Assembly (NCBI GenBank): GCA_001897755.1
Contig: MKUJ01000020.1
Location: forward strand, 1-53,243
Direction of reading: 5' to 3'
Length of the DNA stretch: 53,243 bases
Source: Afipia sp. 64-13
Lineage (GTDB): Bacteria; Pseudomonadota; Alphaproteobacteria; Rhizobiales; Xanthobacteraceae
Of this stretch, positions 1-7,164 are shown piece by piece (the first letter of the stretch is position 1; each line of letters starts with the position of its first letter). The notes below the pieces were generated by a model. That model searched no databases and had not been told where the DNA came from. It worked only from the letters and a program-made list of their open reading frames with translations. Made by a program: the position numbers and the translations under genes.

Positions 1-79
1 CGAACTCGGCCGTTAAACTCCTCAGCGCCGATGGTACTATGGCTCAAGCCCTGGGAGAGTAGGTCGCTGCCAGGCCTGC
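1..79 (+). rRNA. rrf: 5S ribosomal RNA, 3' part (5' end outside window)
   Basis: The first 79 bases match the 3' two-thirds of an alphaproteobacterial 5S rRNA, including the CGAACTCGGCCGT segment and the closing GTAGGTCGCTGCCAGG segment. The 5' third lies before the window. A strong terminator follows at 119-170, so this is the end of an rRNA operon. The exact 3' end (78-80) is estimated. Confidence 0.93.
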
Positions 80-414
80 AAAGGACAGAAGATTTCCTCT
101 TGACGATTTTCGAACAAGAACGCCGCTTCCCAAGTGCTCAGGCACGACCGGAGGCGGCGTTTTTGTTTTTGAAGTTTGTTTTTCGAGCGCGTGTCATCGG
201 CGCGTGACTCATTCACGGCGCGTTCAGTTCCGGCCCGGCATCTTGGACAGGATCTCGTTCGAGATATTCAAGCGGTGGCGCAGTCTTTCCGACATGATTC
301 GAAGCAACCATCCGCCGGACCATGTGTTGTCCGGCCGACGGAATGAAGGGTGCCGAACCTTTGTCATCGCCGTCCCGACCAACGTAAACCTGTCCTGCTT
401 GCGAGGATGATTCC
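80..414. other. Intergenic region after the rRNA operon
   Basis: No gene is recognised here apart from the rRNA terminator at 119-170. A small hairpin with 7-bp arms (GCCGGAC / GTCCGGC, loop CATGTGTT) lies near 313-334. Short open frames here show no recognisable protein. The last 20 bases hold a GAGGA ribosome-binding site for the gene at 415. Confidence 0.6.
119..170 (+). terminator. Rho-independent terminator of the rRNA operon
   Basis: A 12-bp stem (AACGCCGCTTCC paired with GGAGGCGGCGTT, one G-U pair) with a 19-nt loop is followed by a T-rich tract at 160-170. It sits 40 nt after the 5S rRNA. Confidence 0.85.
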
Positions 415-1011
415 ATGCGATCTGTCTTCCGCTCCGCGATCGCGGCCACGTCCCTGATCCTCGCCATGCCTGTCGGTGTGGCGCTCGCGCAGGGCGCGCC
501 GGCGGCGTCCAAGGCGGCGCCCGCCGCGCCTGCTGCCACCGCGCCGGCGCAGCAGCAGGAGCTGCCGCCGATGAAGCAGATCGAGCTCACCGAAAAGCAG
601 ATCCAGTCGCTGCTCGCCGCGCAGAAGGATATGGATGCGGTCACCGACAAGCTGCCCGAGGGCAGCGCCGACAAGCCGGATCCCAAGCTGCAGGGACAGC
701 TCGATAGCGTTGCCAAGAAGCACGGCTTTGCCGGTTACGCCGAATACGCCGATGTGGTCGCCAATGTCAGCCTGGTGCTGTCGGGCATCGATCCCAAGAC
801 CAAGACCTTCACCGAACCGCCGATCGTGCTGAAGAAGCAGATCGACGAGGTGAATGCCGACCAGAAGATGGCGGCCAAGGACAAGCAGGACGCGCTTGCC
901 GATATGAACGAGGCGCTGAAATACACCCCGAACGTGCAGTATCCGGGCAATGTGACGCTGGTCACCAAATATTACGACAAGCTCAGCGCCATCATGATGG
1001 ATGACGAATAG
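415..1011 (+). CDS. Secreted hypothetical protein, Ala/Pro-rich N-terminus
   Basis: This 198-residue protein has no function I recognise. Residues 1-25 form a signal peptide ending in an ALAQ-like cleavage site. An Ala/Pro-rich linker follows to about residue 45. The remainder (about 55-195) is charged and probably helical, with many Lys, Asp and Gln and a tyrosine-rich stretch near 105-112. It is probably periplasmic. The ATG at 415 is preceded by GAGGA. It stands alone between the rRNA terminator and a repeat element at 1046. Similar small exported proteins occur in Bradyrhizobium relatives, but I cannot name a family. Confidence 0.8.
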   Translation: MRSVFRSAIAATSLILAMPVGVALAQGAPAASKAAPAAPAATAPAQQQELPPMKQIELTEKQIQSLLAAQKDMDAVTDKLPEGSADKPDPKLQGQLDSVAKKHGFAGYAEYADVVANVSLVLSGIDPKTKTFTEPPIVLKKQIDEVNADQKMAAKDKQDALADMNEALKYTPNVQYPGNVTLVTKYYDKLSAIMMDDE

Positions 1012-1045
1012 AGCGTGTTCGGTCATCCTCGATAAAGTGAAACCT

Positions 1046-1174
1046 CGTCGTTGCGAGGAGCGCATGCGACGGAGCAATCCAGTTCTTATGCGTCATAGTC
1101 GGACTGGATTGTTTCGCGGAGCGTGTCATCGGGCCGCGTCATAGCGCGTTAAAGACGCGCGTGAACGCGCTTTT
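1046..1174. repeat. REP-like interspersed palindromic element plus hairpin
   Basis: The stretch contains GTCGTTGCGAGGAGCG and GCGACGGAGCAATCC, then CAATCCAGT (1075-1083) facing ACTGGATTG (1103-1111). This is the layout of a short repeat scattered through Bradyrhizobium and Rhodopseudomonas genomes. A second hairpin follows: AGCGCGTT (1143-1150) with AACGCGCT (1164-1171) and TTTT at 1171-1174, which could terminate plus-strand transcription of the gene ending at 1011. The identification as a dispersed repeat is from memory of the group; only this copy is clear in the window. Confidence 0.6.
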
Positions 1175-1211
1175 GGCGCGGGACCCTTTGGCTCGCTATC
1201 GTTTCACCCCG

Positions 1212-2519
1212 CTATCGTACGGCGGCGAACTGCTTTTCCATCGCGCGCCGTGTCGCCACCGCATCGTTGCCGGTGTCGATCTCGACGTCATTCCAGGTCA
1301 CCATCGCGCCATGGGCGACATCGCGGATCAGGCGGACGCGGTGCGCAAGGCCGATCGGCAGACCGCCGACCCGCAGGCTGGTCGCCGCCGGCATCAGCTT
1401 GCCCCACACCGTGTAGCCGCCTTCGCCGTCGAGCATTTCGCCGGCGCGCAATTGGCGCTTGGCGACCGCGACCACATCGCCGCGGAAATCGCGCGGCTGC
1501 CCGGTCGGCTCCTTGCGCAGCGCCGCCGACAGCACCGAGATGTTCAGCTCAAGACCGATCAGATGATAAGGCTTGTACATCGCGGCGAAGCGGCCCGATG
1601 AATCGGTCTTGAGGCCGTATTGACGGAAGCAGTCGGCCGCGTAGTCGTTCGGCGCCTCCAGCACCGCATAGACGCCCCAGCGCAGATCGCGGAACACCGG
1701 CCGGCCGTCGCGCTCCAGCGACGACACCACTTCGGCAAGGCCAGATTTCTCCAGCACGCCGCCCTGTTCGCGCGGCCGCATGATGTGCGGCAGATCGTCG
1801 ACGCCGCAGGGCGGAAACAGCAGTCCGTTCGAGGGCACGTCGAGACCCGTCGCGTTGGCGATCGCTGCCATCTCGATGGCGGATTTTGTGCCGTCGAGGA
1901 AGGAGTTGAACATTTGCGGATTCATGCCGGCGGATTGCGCCTCGGCCGCGGTCAGCCCGTAATGTCCCCACACGCCGTCCGGCGTGACATCGTGATAGAT
2001 CGGCAGATATTTGGTGCCTTTGCCGGCGGCGACCACCTTGAAGCCGGTGGCGCGCGCCCAATCGACGATCTCGGCGGTAAGCGCCGGCTGGTCGCCATAG
2101 GCCAGCGAATAGACCACGCCGGCCTTGCGCGCTTCGTCGGCGAGCAGAGGACCCGCCAGCACGTCGGCTTCGACATTGACCATGACGATATGCTTGCCCG
2201 CCGCGATCGCCGCGCGGGCATGCCGGATGCCGACGGCAGGATTGCCGGTGGCTTCGACCACGACCTCGACCTGATCGAACGCTTTCGAGGCGTCGTCGGT
2301 GAAGGTGGTGGCGGCGATCCGCGCGTCGTCCCAGCCGACGGTACGGCATGCGTCCTGCGCGCGCTGCGGATCGAGATCGACGATCACCGGCACTTCGAGG
2401 CCGGGCGTATGCGGCACCTGCGAGAGGAACATGGAGCCGAACTTGCCGGCGCCGATCAGCGCGACGCGAACGGGTTTTCCAGCGGTGTGACGTTCGTAGA
2501 GAAGACGATGCAGATTCAT
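1212..2519 (-). CDS. COG4091-type NAD(P)-binding oxidoreductase with C-terminal SAF domain (homoserine dehydrogenase-like)
   Basis: The 435-residue product begins with a Rossmann fold (ALIGAGKFGSMF, about residues 20-31) like that of homoserine dehydrogenase. A substrate-domain-like middle follows, and residues from about 350 on form an SAF-like domain containing LRAGEMLDGEGGYTVWG. That is the layout of the predicted homoserine-dehydrogenase-like COG4091 proteins; the substrate is unknown. The start at 2519 (MNLHRLLYE) gives the family N-terminus; the frame stays open 39 codons further upstream, but that part is not conserved-looking. It is the third gene of a minus-strand set after the GntR regulator and the broken dioxygenase, so it may belong to a partly lost pathway. 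Confidence 0.82.
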   Translation of the reverse strand: MNLHRLLYERHTAGKPVRVALIGAGKFGSMFLSQVPHTPGLEVPVIVDLDPQRAQDACRTVGWDDARIAATTFTDDASKAFDQVEVVVEATGNPAVGIRHARAAIAAGKHIVMVNVEADVLAGPLLADEARKAGVVYSLAYGDQPALTAEIVDWARATGFKVVAAGKGTKYLPIYHDVTPDGVWGHYGLTAAEAQSAGMNPQMFNSFLDGTKSAIEMAAIANATGLDVPSNGLLFPPCGVDDLPHIMRPREQGGVLEKSGLAEVVSSLERDGRPVFRDLRWGVYAVLEAPNDYAADCFRQYGLKTDSSGRFAAMYKPYHLIGLELNISVLSAALRKEPTGQPRDFRGDVVAVAKRQLRAGEMLDGEGGYTVWGKLMPAATSLRVGGLPIGLAHRVRLIRDVAHGAMVTWNDVEIDTGNDAVATRRAMEKQFAAVR

Positions 2520-2661
2520 GAGACGCGGATATCCGGTTGAAGACACGCAGTATCGCGCCTGCTTGCCACAAAGCAAAGCGCGGCGCGAGAGCTGTTGACA
2601 AAGGTCGTCGGATCGGGAGGGCGTCCGCCGCTCCATCGGGAACGGCGGGACTGGACGGAGA

Positions 2662-3130
2662 TTATTCGGCTGTCTGCCGCGGCTGGCGGTCGAGTTGTGT
2701 CAGCGCGTCGTCCGGCACGGTTTCGATTGGCGTGAAGTCGCGATGGGCGATGAAGTCCGGCCGCGTCGGCGCGCGGATGTAGTTCGAGACCGCGTTGAGC
2801 GTGAGATATACGATCTTGCGCGGATAGGGCGTGATGTTGCCGGCGGAGCCATGCACCGGATTGCCGTGGAACATGCCGTCATCGCGTTTCCATGTGCGTA
2901 ATCCTGATGCCATTGCCAGACGTCGCCGGTGAAAGCGGATTTGGCGTTGATCTTGTATTGATGCATGTAGACCTTCTCGCCGAAGATCTGTTCGATCGGC
3001 TCGATCATGCGCGGATGCGCACCGATCAGGCAGAAGGCCTCGTTGTGGAGATGTCCGGCGTGAACAGTTCCGGCAGAAACAGCCAGCTTTCCCGGTGGAA
3101 ATCTTCGATCTGCTCGGGCGTCAATCGCAT
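2662..3130 (-). pseudogene. Broken phytanoyl-CoA dioxygenase (PhyH) family gene with two internal deletions and a frameshift
   Basis: Pieces of an Fe(II)/2-oxoglutarate dioxygenase of the PhyH/ectoine-hydroxylase-like family are present in order but in different frames. The N-terminus (MRLTPEQIEDFH) starts at 3130 behind an AAGGAGG site. Near 3052-3057 it jumps frame to HLHNEAFCLIGAHPRM and on to VWQWHQDY, which carries the HxD iron ligands. A one-base loss near 2897 changes the frame to WKRDDGM. Near 2872 the sequence jumps to FHGNPVHGSAGNITPYPR, which carries the distal His and the 2-oxoglutarate Arg. From family knowledge about 30 and about 100 residues are missing at the two jumps. No intact enzyme can be made. 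Its RBS and gene order with the GntR gene and the COG4091 gene remain. Confidence 0.85.
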
Positions 3131-3182
3131 CTCGTATCCTCCTTGTTGTTGGTTTTGGCAGTTTCTTGTTGAAGCGCGTTCG

Positions 3183-3857
3183 TCAGGCGGCGTGGCGCTG
3201 TGCTTTCAGATGTTCCTCCGTGGTTCGTCCTGCGGCGAGCGCGTGGGCCTGCGCGGCCGCTTCGGCCGCGGCTGCATCGCCGGCAAGAATATGCGTGGCG
3301 ATGATTTCGTGTTCGCGCCAGGCGCTGATGCGATAGTCGAGCTCGGCGAGAACCGCCGCCATCGAGCGTCGCATATGCGGCCATTGCGGTCCGACCGTTT
3401 CCTCGATCGCCGGATTGCCGGACAGGCGATAGATCGCGCTGTGAAATTCGACGTCGAGCGCGATCAGCGCGGCGAGGGATGTGGTCGCGTCGATGCCGCG
3501 TCCAGCGGCGAGAGCAGCCTCCAGCCGCGCCCGGCCCGAAGCATCGCTCTTGATGCGTTCCGCGGCGAGACGGGCCGCGAGCGCGTCGATCGCGCTGCGC
3601 ACTTCATAGAGCTGGCGGATGCGGACCGGATCGAGCGGCGTGACCTGAAAACCCTTGCGGCCGCTTTCGGCAACCAGTCCTTGCCGGTGCAGCAGGTGCA
3701 AGGCGTGGCTGACGGGTTGGCGCGAGACGCCCAGCCGTTCGGCGAGTTCGTTCTGCCGGATCCGCTGGCCCGGCGGCAGCGAGTGATCGGCGATCCCTTC
3801 CAGGATGCGGGCGTAGACTTGGTCGATCAGATTGGGCGCGGGGTCGAGTGGGATCAT
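3183..3857 (-). CDS. GntR family transcriptional regulator, FCD (FadR) subfamily
   Basis: The product is about 224 residues. An N-terminal winged helix-turn-helix (residues about 10-75, with RIRQNELAERLGVSRQPVSHAL) is followed by an all-helical FCD ligand domain that keeps His/Asp/Arg positions expected for metal or carboxylate binding (EVRSAIDALAARLA, DVEFHSAIYRLSGNP, EHEIIATHILAGD). The start is uncertain: ATG at 3857 (MIPLDP) or 3869 (MGNPMIP). A 29-bp perfect palindrome overlaps the upstream start region and is a likely autoregulatory operator. It is the first gene of the minus-strand set GntR, PhyH pseudogene, COG4091 oxidoreductase, and probably controls it. Confidence 0.85.
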   Translation of the reverse strand: MIPLDPAPNLIDQVYARILEGIADHSLPPGQRIRQNELAERLGVSRQPVSHALHLLHRQGLVAESGRKGFQVTPLDPVRIRQLYEVRSAIDALAARLAAERIKSDASGRARLEAALAAGRGIDATTSLAALIALDVEFHSAIYRLSGNPAIEETVGPQWPHMRRSMAAVLAELDYRISAWREHEIIATHILAGDAAAAEAAAQAHALAAGRTTEEHLKAQRHAA

Positions 3858-3865
3858 CGGGTTTC

Positions 3866-3894
3866 CCATTTTGGAATTCGGAATTCCAAAATGG
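3866..3894. promoter_or_regulatory. 29-bp perfect palindrome at the GntR gene start (operator candidate)
   Basis: Two 14-bp arms, CCATTTTGGAATTC and GAATTCCAAAATGG, flank a single central G. The element lies 9 bp before the ATG at 3857 and overlaps the alternative ATG at 3869. Its symmetry and place fit self-repression by the FCD-GntR protein; this is inferred. Confidence 0.6.
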
Positions 3895-4010
3895 AAGCTT
3901 TCAGATCGATTGGTCTGCGTCAAGGCGAGCAGATGACACAGGGTGGGTGCTGGGTTCTCCGGGTTGGTGGGTGGGAGGCCGGGGCTGGGACCTCGTGAAG
4001 CAGCGGCCAA

Positions 4011-4038
4011 AGAAAAAGCCCCGGCCAAAGCCGGGGCC
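4011..4038 (-). terminator. Rho-independent terminator of the GST gene
   Basis: Read on the minus strand, an 8-bp GC stem (GCCCCGGC / GCCGGGGC, loop TTTG) is followed by TTTTTCTTT. It lies 39 nt after the GST stop codon and upstream of the GntR gene. Confidence 0.8.
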
Positions 4039-4076
4039 GATCCTGATGTCTTGCAAGCCTGACGGCGCGGCGGTGA

Positions 4077-4688
4077 CTACTTCGGCACCGAGATCTTCAC
4101 CGACTCGCGCTGCAGCATCTTCTCATTGAAGACGTTGAGCTTGGGATAGGCCTCGCGCCACTGGGAGTCCGGAAAGCGCAGGTCGGCATAACCGAGCAGG
4201 CAGGCCAGACCGATCTGGGTGATGTCGAACGGACGCGACAGGATCTCGGGGCGGTCCTCGAAATATTTGAGGCCATGCCAGGCGCGATCCCACTGATCGT
4301 CGATCCATTTCGGCCAGCGCAGCGCTTCCGGCCGTACGCCCTTCTCGTAGCGGGCCAGCAGCATCGCATCGAGCATGCCCTGAATGAGAGCGTTCTCGGT
4401 CTTCACCTGCCAGCGTTCCGGCCCCTTCGCCGGGAACAGCTTGCCGCCGCCGGCGAGATCGTCGAGATATTCGATGATCACGGTGGAATCGAACAGCACC
4501 TGGCCGTTGTCGAGAATGAGTGCCGGGAGTTTGCGCAGCGGATTCACATGGTCCGCGTATTTCTCGTTGGGCGTTGTCGGCGCAACCGTGGTCGGGACCA
4601 ATTCGATCCTGTCGATCAAGGCGAGTTCAATGGCGCTGATCCGCACCTTGCGAGCAAAGGGGGAGGATGGCGAAAAGGTCAGCTTCAT
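4077..4688 (-). CDS. Glutathione S-transferase family protein
   Basis: The 203-residue protein has the GST layout: an N-terminal thioredoxin-like domain (MKLTFSPSSPFARKVRISA, with the Ser/Pro region that contacts glutathione; the cis-Pro segment RKLPALILDNGQ near 53-64; the DSTVIIEYLD segment near 67-76) and a C-terminal all-helical domain. It probably conjugates or reduces small electrophiles using glutathione in the cytoplasm; the substrate cannot be told from sequence. The gene has its own terminator at 4011-4038 and is separate from the GntR set. Confidence 0.88.
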   Translation of the reverse strand: MKLTFSPSSPFARKVRISAIELALIDRIELVPTTVAPTTPNEKYADHVNPLRKLPALILDNGQVLFDSTVIIEYLDDLAGGGKLFPAKGPERWQVKTENALIQGMLDAMLLARYEKGVRPEALRWPKWIDDQWDRAWHGLKYFEDRPEILSRPFDITQIGLACLLGYADLRFPDSQWREAYPKLNVFNEKMLQRESVKISVPK

Positions 4689-5027
4689 GTGATGCGTCCG
4701 GGATTTCGTTTGCTGCTGGGTTCGTCGATGTCAGGCGTCAAACCTTTTGAAGTAAAAACTTACTGCGGTTTGTCGGGGCCGGTCAGCCTTTTGTCGCTTG
4801 AAGCACCCTATCCTGAAATTCAATCAAAGACCGGGCGGCGGCGGCGCATTTGCCGAATGGCTGGGTTGCGTATGACCCGGTCCTGTTCGCCATCGCGGTG
4901 AGGCTGCGCTCCCGCCGCATATCTTGCTGCGTCAATTTTCATTCGGCGCACATGGATCGCGCGGGCCCGCGCGGCGTTGAGGGATCAGCCATCATCGCCG
5001 GAGCGTGACGAATGCGGAGCACGACGA
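4689..5027. other. Intergenic region between GST and DUF3775 genes
   Basis: The 339-bp stretch holds the promoters of the divergent GST and DUF3775 genes. No RNA gene, repeat or protein family is recognised. An AT-rich patch (CTTTTGAAGTAAAAACTTACT, in part) lies near 4743-4765. Extended open frames crossing it look like chance frames. Confidence 0.4.
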
Positions 5028-5441
5028 ATGCCTGAACTGTCGATCTCGACCGAACAGATCGGATATCTCATTCTGAAGGCGCGTGAATTCGACGCCAAGG
5101 AAAGCGTGACCGATCCCGATCCGGCGTCCAACGCTTCGGACGACAATATGATCGACGTGCTTGAAGACAATGCCGACGACCCGGTGGTGCGTGAAATCAC
5201 CGGGTTTGTGAATGCGCTGAGCGTCGATGAAAAGATCGATCTTGTCGCTTTGGTGTGGCTCGGCCGCGGCGACGGCGCGGCCGGCGACTGGGACGAACTC
5301 CGCGCCGAAGTCGCGCGCAGCCACACGTCTCACACCGCGCGTTATCTGCTCGGCCAGCCGCTGCTCGGCGATCTGCTGGCCGAAGGGCTGGAGGCGTTGG
5401 GGCTGTCTGCTGGTGGCGAGCGGACGACGCCGGTCGTTTAA
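5028..5441 (+). CDS. DUF3775 family protein
   Basis: The 137-residue protein begins MPELSISTEQIGYLILKARE and matches what I know of DUF3775, a small alphaproteobacterial family of unknown function. It has an acidic middle (SDDNMIDVLEDNADDP, about 39-54), a helical part containing KIDLVALVWLGRG and a C-terminal helix around LLGQPLLGDLLAEGLEALG. The start at 5028 gives the family N-terminus; the frame is open 17 codons earlier. No signal peptide or membrane segment is seen. It sits between the GST gene and tRNA-fMet and no partner is obvious. Confidence 0.75.
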   Translation: MPELSISTEQIGYLILKAREFDAKESVTDPDPASNASDDNMIDVLEDNADDPVVREITGFVNALSVDEKIDLVALVWLGRGDGAAGDWDELRAEVARSHTSHTARYLLGQPLLGDLLAEGLEALGLSAGGERTTPVV

Positions 5442-5637
5442 GAGCCTTTTTCAGTGAGATAGCCGGTAAAAAAGCGAAAAAGGTCGATTTCGGCCCTTTC
5501 CAAAGCCGGGGTCCATTGATACATACACCCCACGCTGAGGGCGCTGCCCTGGCGTTCTTCTCTGGAGCTTTCGGGCCGGCCGATCGACGCCTTGGGCGTT
5601 GAAAGTGGCGAGTTTGCTCTCAGTGAAGCCAGTTTGA

Positions 5638-5714
<77 letters not shown>

Positions 5715-5717
5715 AAT

Positions 5718-5755
5718 TAAACCCGCTAACTCAATGAGTTGGCGGGTTTTGTTTG
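5718..5755 (+). terminator. Rho-independent terminator after tRNA-fMet
   Basis: A 14-bp stem with one mismatch (AAACCCGCTAACTC / GAGTTGGCGGGTTT) and a short loop is followed by TTTTGTTT. Confidence 0.85.
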
Positions 5756-5756
5756 A

Positions 5757-6060
5757 TCAGTTCTTCTTGCTTGGTTCGCACTTCAGCGTTTGCGGATTGA
5801 AAAAGCGTCCGAAGGTGGTCTCGGCCAGGGTCTCAACTTCACTCCCAAGCCCCGTGTTCGACGCCACGCGCGCATGAATCGCATGAGTCGCCGTACCGAT
5901 GTCATGGTGACGTGACGATAGCCTTCTTCATCTCTTCACTCCGCATCTGAGGGATGGCCGGAACGTTCTTTGGTGGCTCCGTAGTCAAGATCAAGTGTCG
6001 GGTCTGATACGAACGCGCGGAGCCGGCTGCATCAATGGCCGTGATCCGGGCGCCTCGATA
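5757..6060 (-). pseudogene. Probable remnant of an unidentified gene next to tRNA-fMet
   Basis: On the minus strand a frame ends at the TGA at 5757-5759 with a C-terminus-like segment (GLGSEVETLAETTFGRFF then NPQTLKCEPSKKN). About 150 nt upstream the apparently continuing sequence (VPAIPQMRSEEMKKAIVT) is in another frame, so one frameshift near 5910 would join them. No start codon or family is recognised. It may be a decayed gene or simply chance frames. The rest of the 494-bp gap up to 6208 holds the promoter region of the next gene. Confidence 0.3.
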
Positions 6061-6134
6061 TCCGTATGTATAAAACGGGCCAAGCAGTAGAAGTCGCCTG
6101 TGCTTCTGCTAAAATGTCTAGAATTCTGCCATTG

Positions 6135-6146
6135 AATTGTGTGCAA
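6135..6146. promoter_or_regulatory. Operator candidate upstream of the FCD-GntR gene
   Basis: AATTGTGTGCAA, extending to the inverted pair AATTG/CAATT with a 4-nt spacer, lies 62 nt before the GntR start. A copy with 11 of 12 bases identical is upstream of the binding-protein gene at 7004-7015. Confidence 0.45.
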
Positions 6147-6208
6147 TTTTCCCATGATTCGAGTAACTATGGCGTATTGTTCGAGCCTAAAAGTTGGACA
6201 CGAGACGT

Positions 6209-6901
6209 ATGTCGGAACGTAAAAATCGCACGATTGTCGTTTATCAGGCGCTCCGTCGCGCGATCTTGGAGCAGGCGCTCCGGCCTGGAACCAAGCTGCC
6301 TGAAGACGCCATTGCGGGACAGTTTGGTGTAAGCCGGACCGTTGCCCGGCGGGCTCTCGAAATGCTGGCAGCCGATGAAATCGTGGATCTGAGACCGAAC
6401 CGGGGTGCGGCGGTAGCGAAGCCAACGCTGGAAGAGGCTCGCGACACTTTTCAGGTTCGGATGGATATAGAGCACCTGATCGTTGCGCGGGTAGTCGGGA
6501 AGTTGACGCGGAAGGATCTGAAACGACTCGAAGCAAGCGTGGATGCGGAGGAGCGCAGCCACCATGAGGGCAAAGAGGATTACATCAGGCATGCTGCTGA
6601 ATTCCATATCCTGATTGCCGAAATGGCAGGCAGCCCGCTGTTTTTGCGCTATCTCAGATCACTCGTTTCGCGGAGCGCTCTCATTCTGGGCCTCTATGGG
6701 CGTCCGCACTGGGGTGATTGCAATGTCCACGAGCACCGCGAATTGATTGAGGCCCTCGGCGGCAAAAATGTCGCGCGCGCTCAGAAGTTGATGCGCGCGC
6801 ATCTTGACGCCGTGCTCACGCGCGCGCTCGAAGGTGTCCACACCGATGCAGGCAAGGGGATATCCGATATCCTCGCGGTCTACGCGGACGCGGCTGACTA
6901 G
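6209..6901 (+). CDS. GntR family transcriptional regulator, FCD subfamily
   Basis: The 230-residue protein has an N-terminal winged HTH (residues about 5-70, with KLPEDAIAGQFGVSRTVARRAL) and a C-terminal FCD domain (EFHILIAEMAGSPLFLRYL, EHRELIEALGGKNVARAQKL), as in FadR/VanR-type regulators. ATG 6209 is chosen over a TTG five codons upstream, although the ribosome site is weak. It precedes the binding-protein/amidohydrolase/amidase genes on the same strand, and AATTGTGT-type motifs occur both before itself and before that set. It therefore probably controls them in response to a substrate or breakdown product. Confidence 0.88.
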   Translation: MSERKNRTIVVYQALRRAILEQALRPGTKLPEDAIAGQFGVSRTVARRALEMLAADEIVDLRPNRGAAVAKPTLEEARDTFQVRMDIEHLIVARVVGKLTRKDLKRLEASVDAEERSHHEGKEDYIRHAAEFHILIAEMAGSPLFLRYLRSLVSRSALILGLYGRPHWGDCNVHEHRELIEALGGKNVARAQKLMRAHLDAVLTRALEGVHTDAGKGISDILAVYADAAD

Positions 6902-6931
6902 AACATCACCAGTCTTAAAACGCCGGATCGG

Positions 6932-6962
6932 AACGCTCCATTTGCCCCGCAAATGGAGCGTT
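6932..6962 (+). terminator. Strong hairpin after the GntR gene
   Basis: Perfect 14-bp arms AACGCTCCATTTGC / GCAAATGGAGCGTT enclose a 3-nt loop, 31 nt after the stop codon. There is no T-run after it, so termination is likely but may need Rho; on position it is a terminator. Confidence 0.55.
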
Positions 6963-7003
6963 GGCTCATGGCCAATGCAACTATTTCAGGCATCCTTTGC
7001 CGA

Positions 7004-7015
7004 AATTGTGTACAA
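7004..7015. promoter_or_regulatory. Operator candidate upstream of the ABC binding-protein gene
   Basis: AATTGTGTACAA, containing the inverted half-sites TTGT/ACAA, repeats the motif found before the adjacent GntR gene (11 of 12 bases). It lies about 150 nt before the start at 7165. Confidence 0.45.
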
Positions 7016-7164
7016 AAAAGCATACAAAATAGGCATTGATATGTCGACTATTCTGGTATCGAATGTACACAGAAGATGCTTCGGCCCGTTTTGATTTCCG
7101 TGGGACAGCATTTCCCCGGTGGTCATCAACGGGCGCGAGCCATCGCTCACCGAGGAGGCTGTTC

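Noticed and set aside
4275-4901. A 208-codon plus-strand frame over the GST gene and its upstream region
   Set aside because: Mostly antisense to the GST gene; no independent ribosome site or family.
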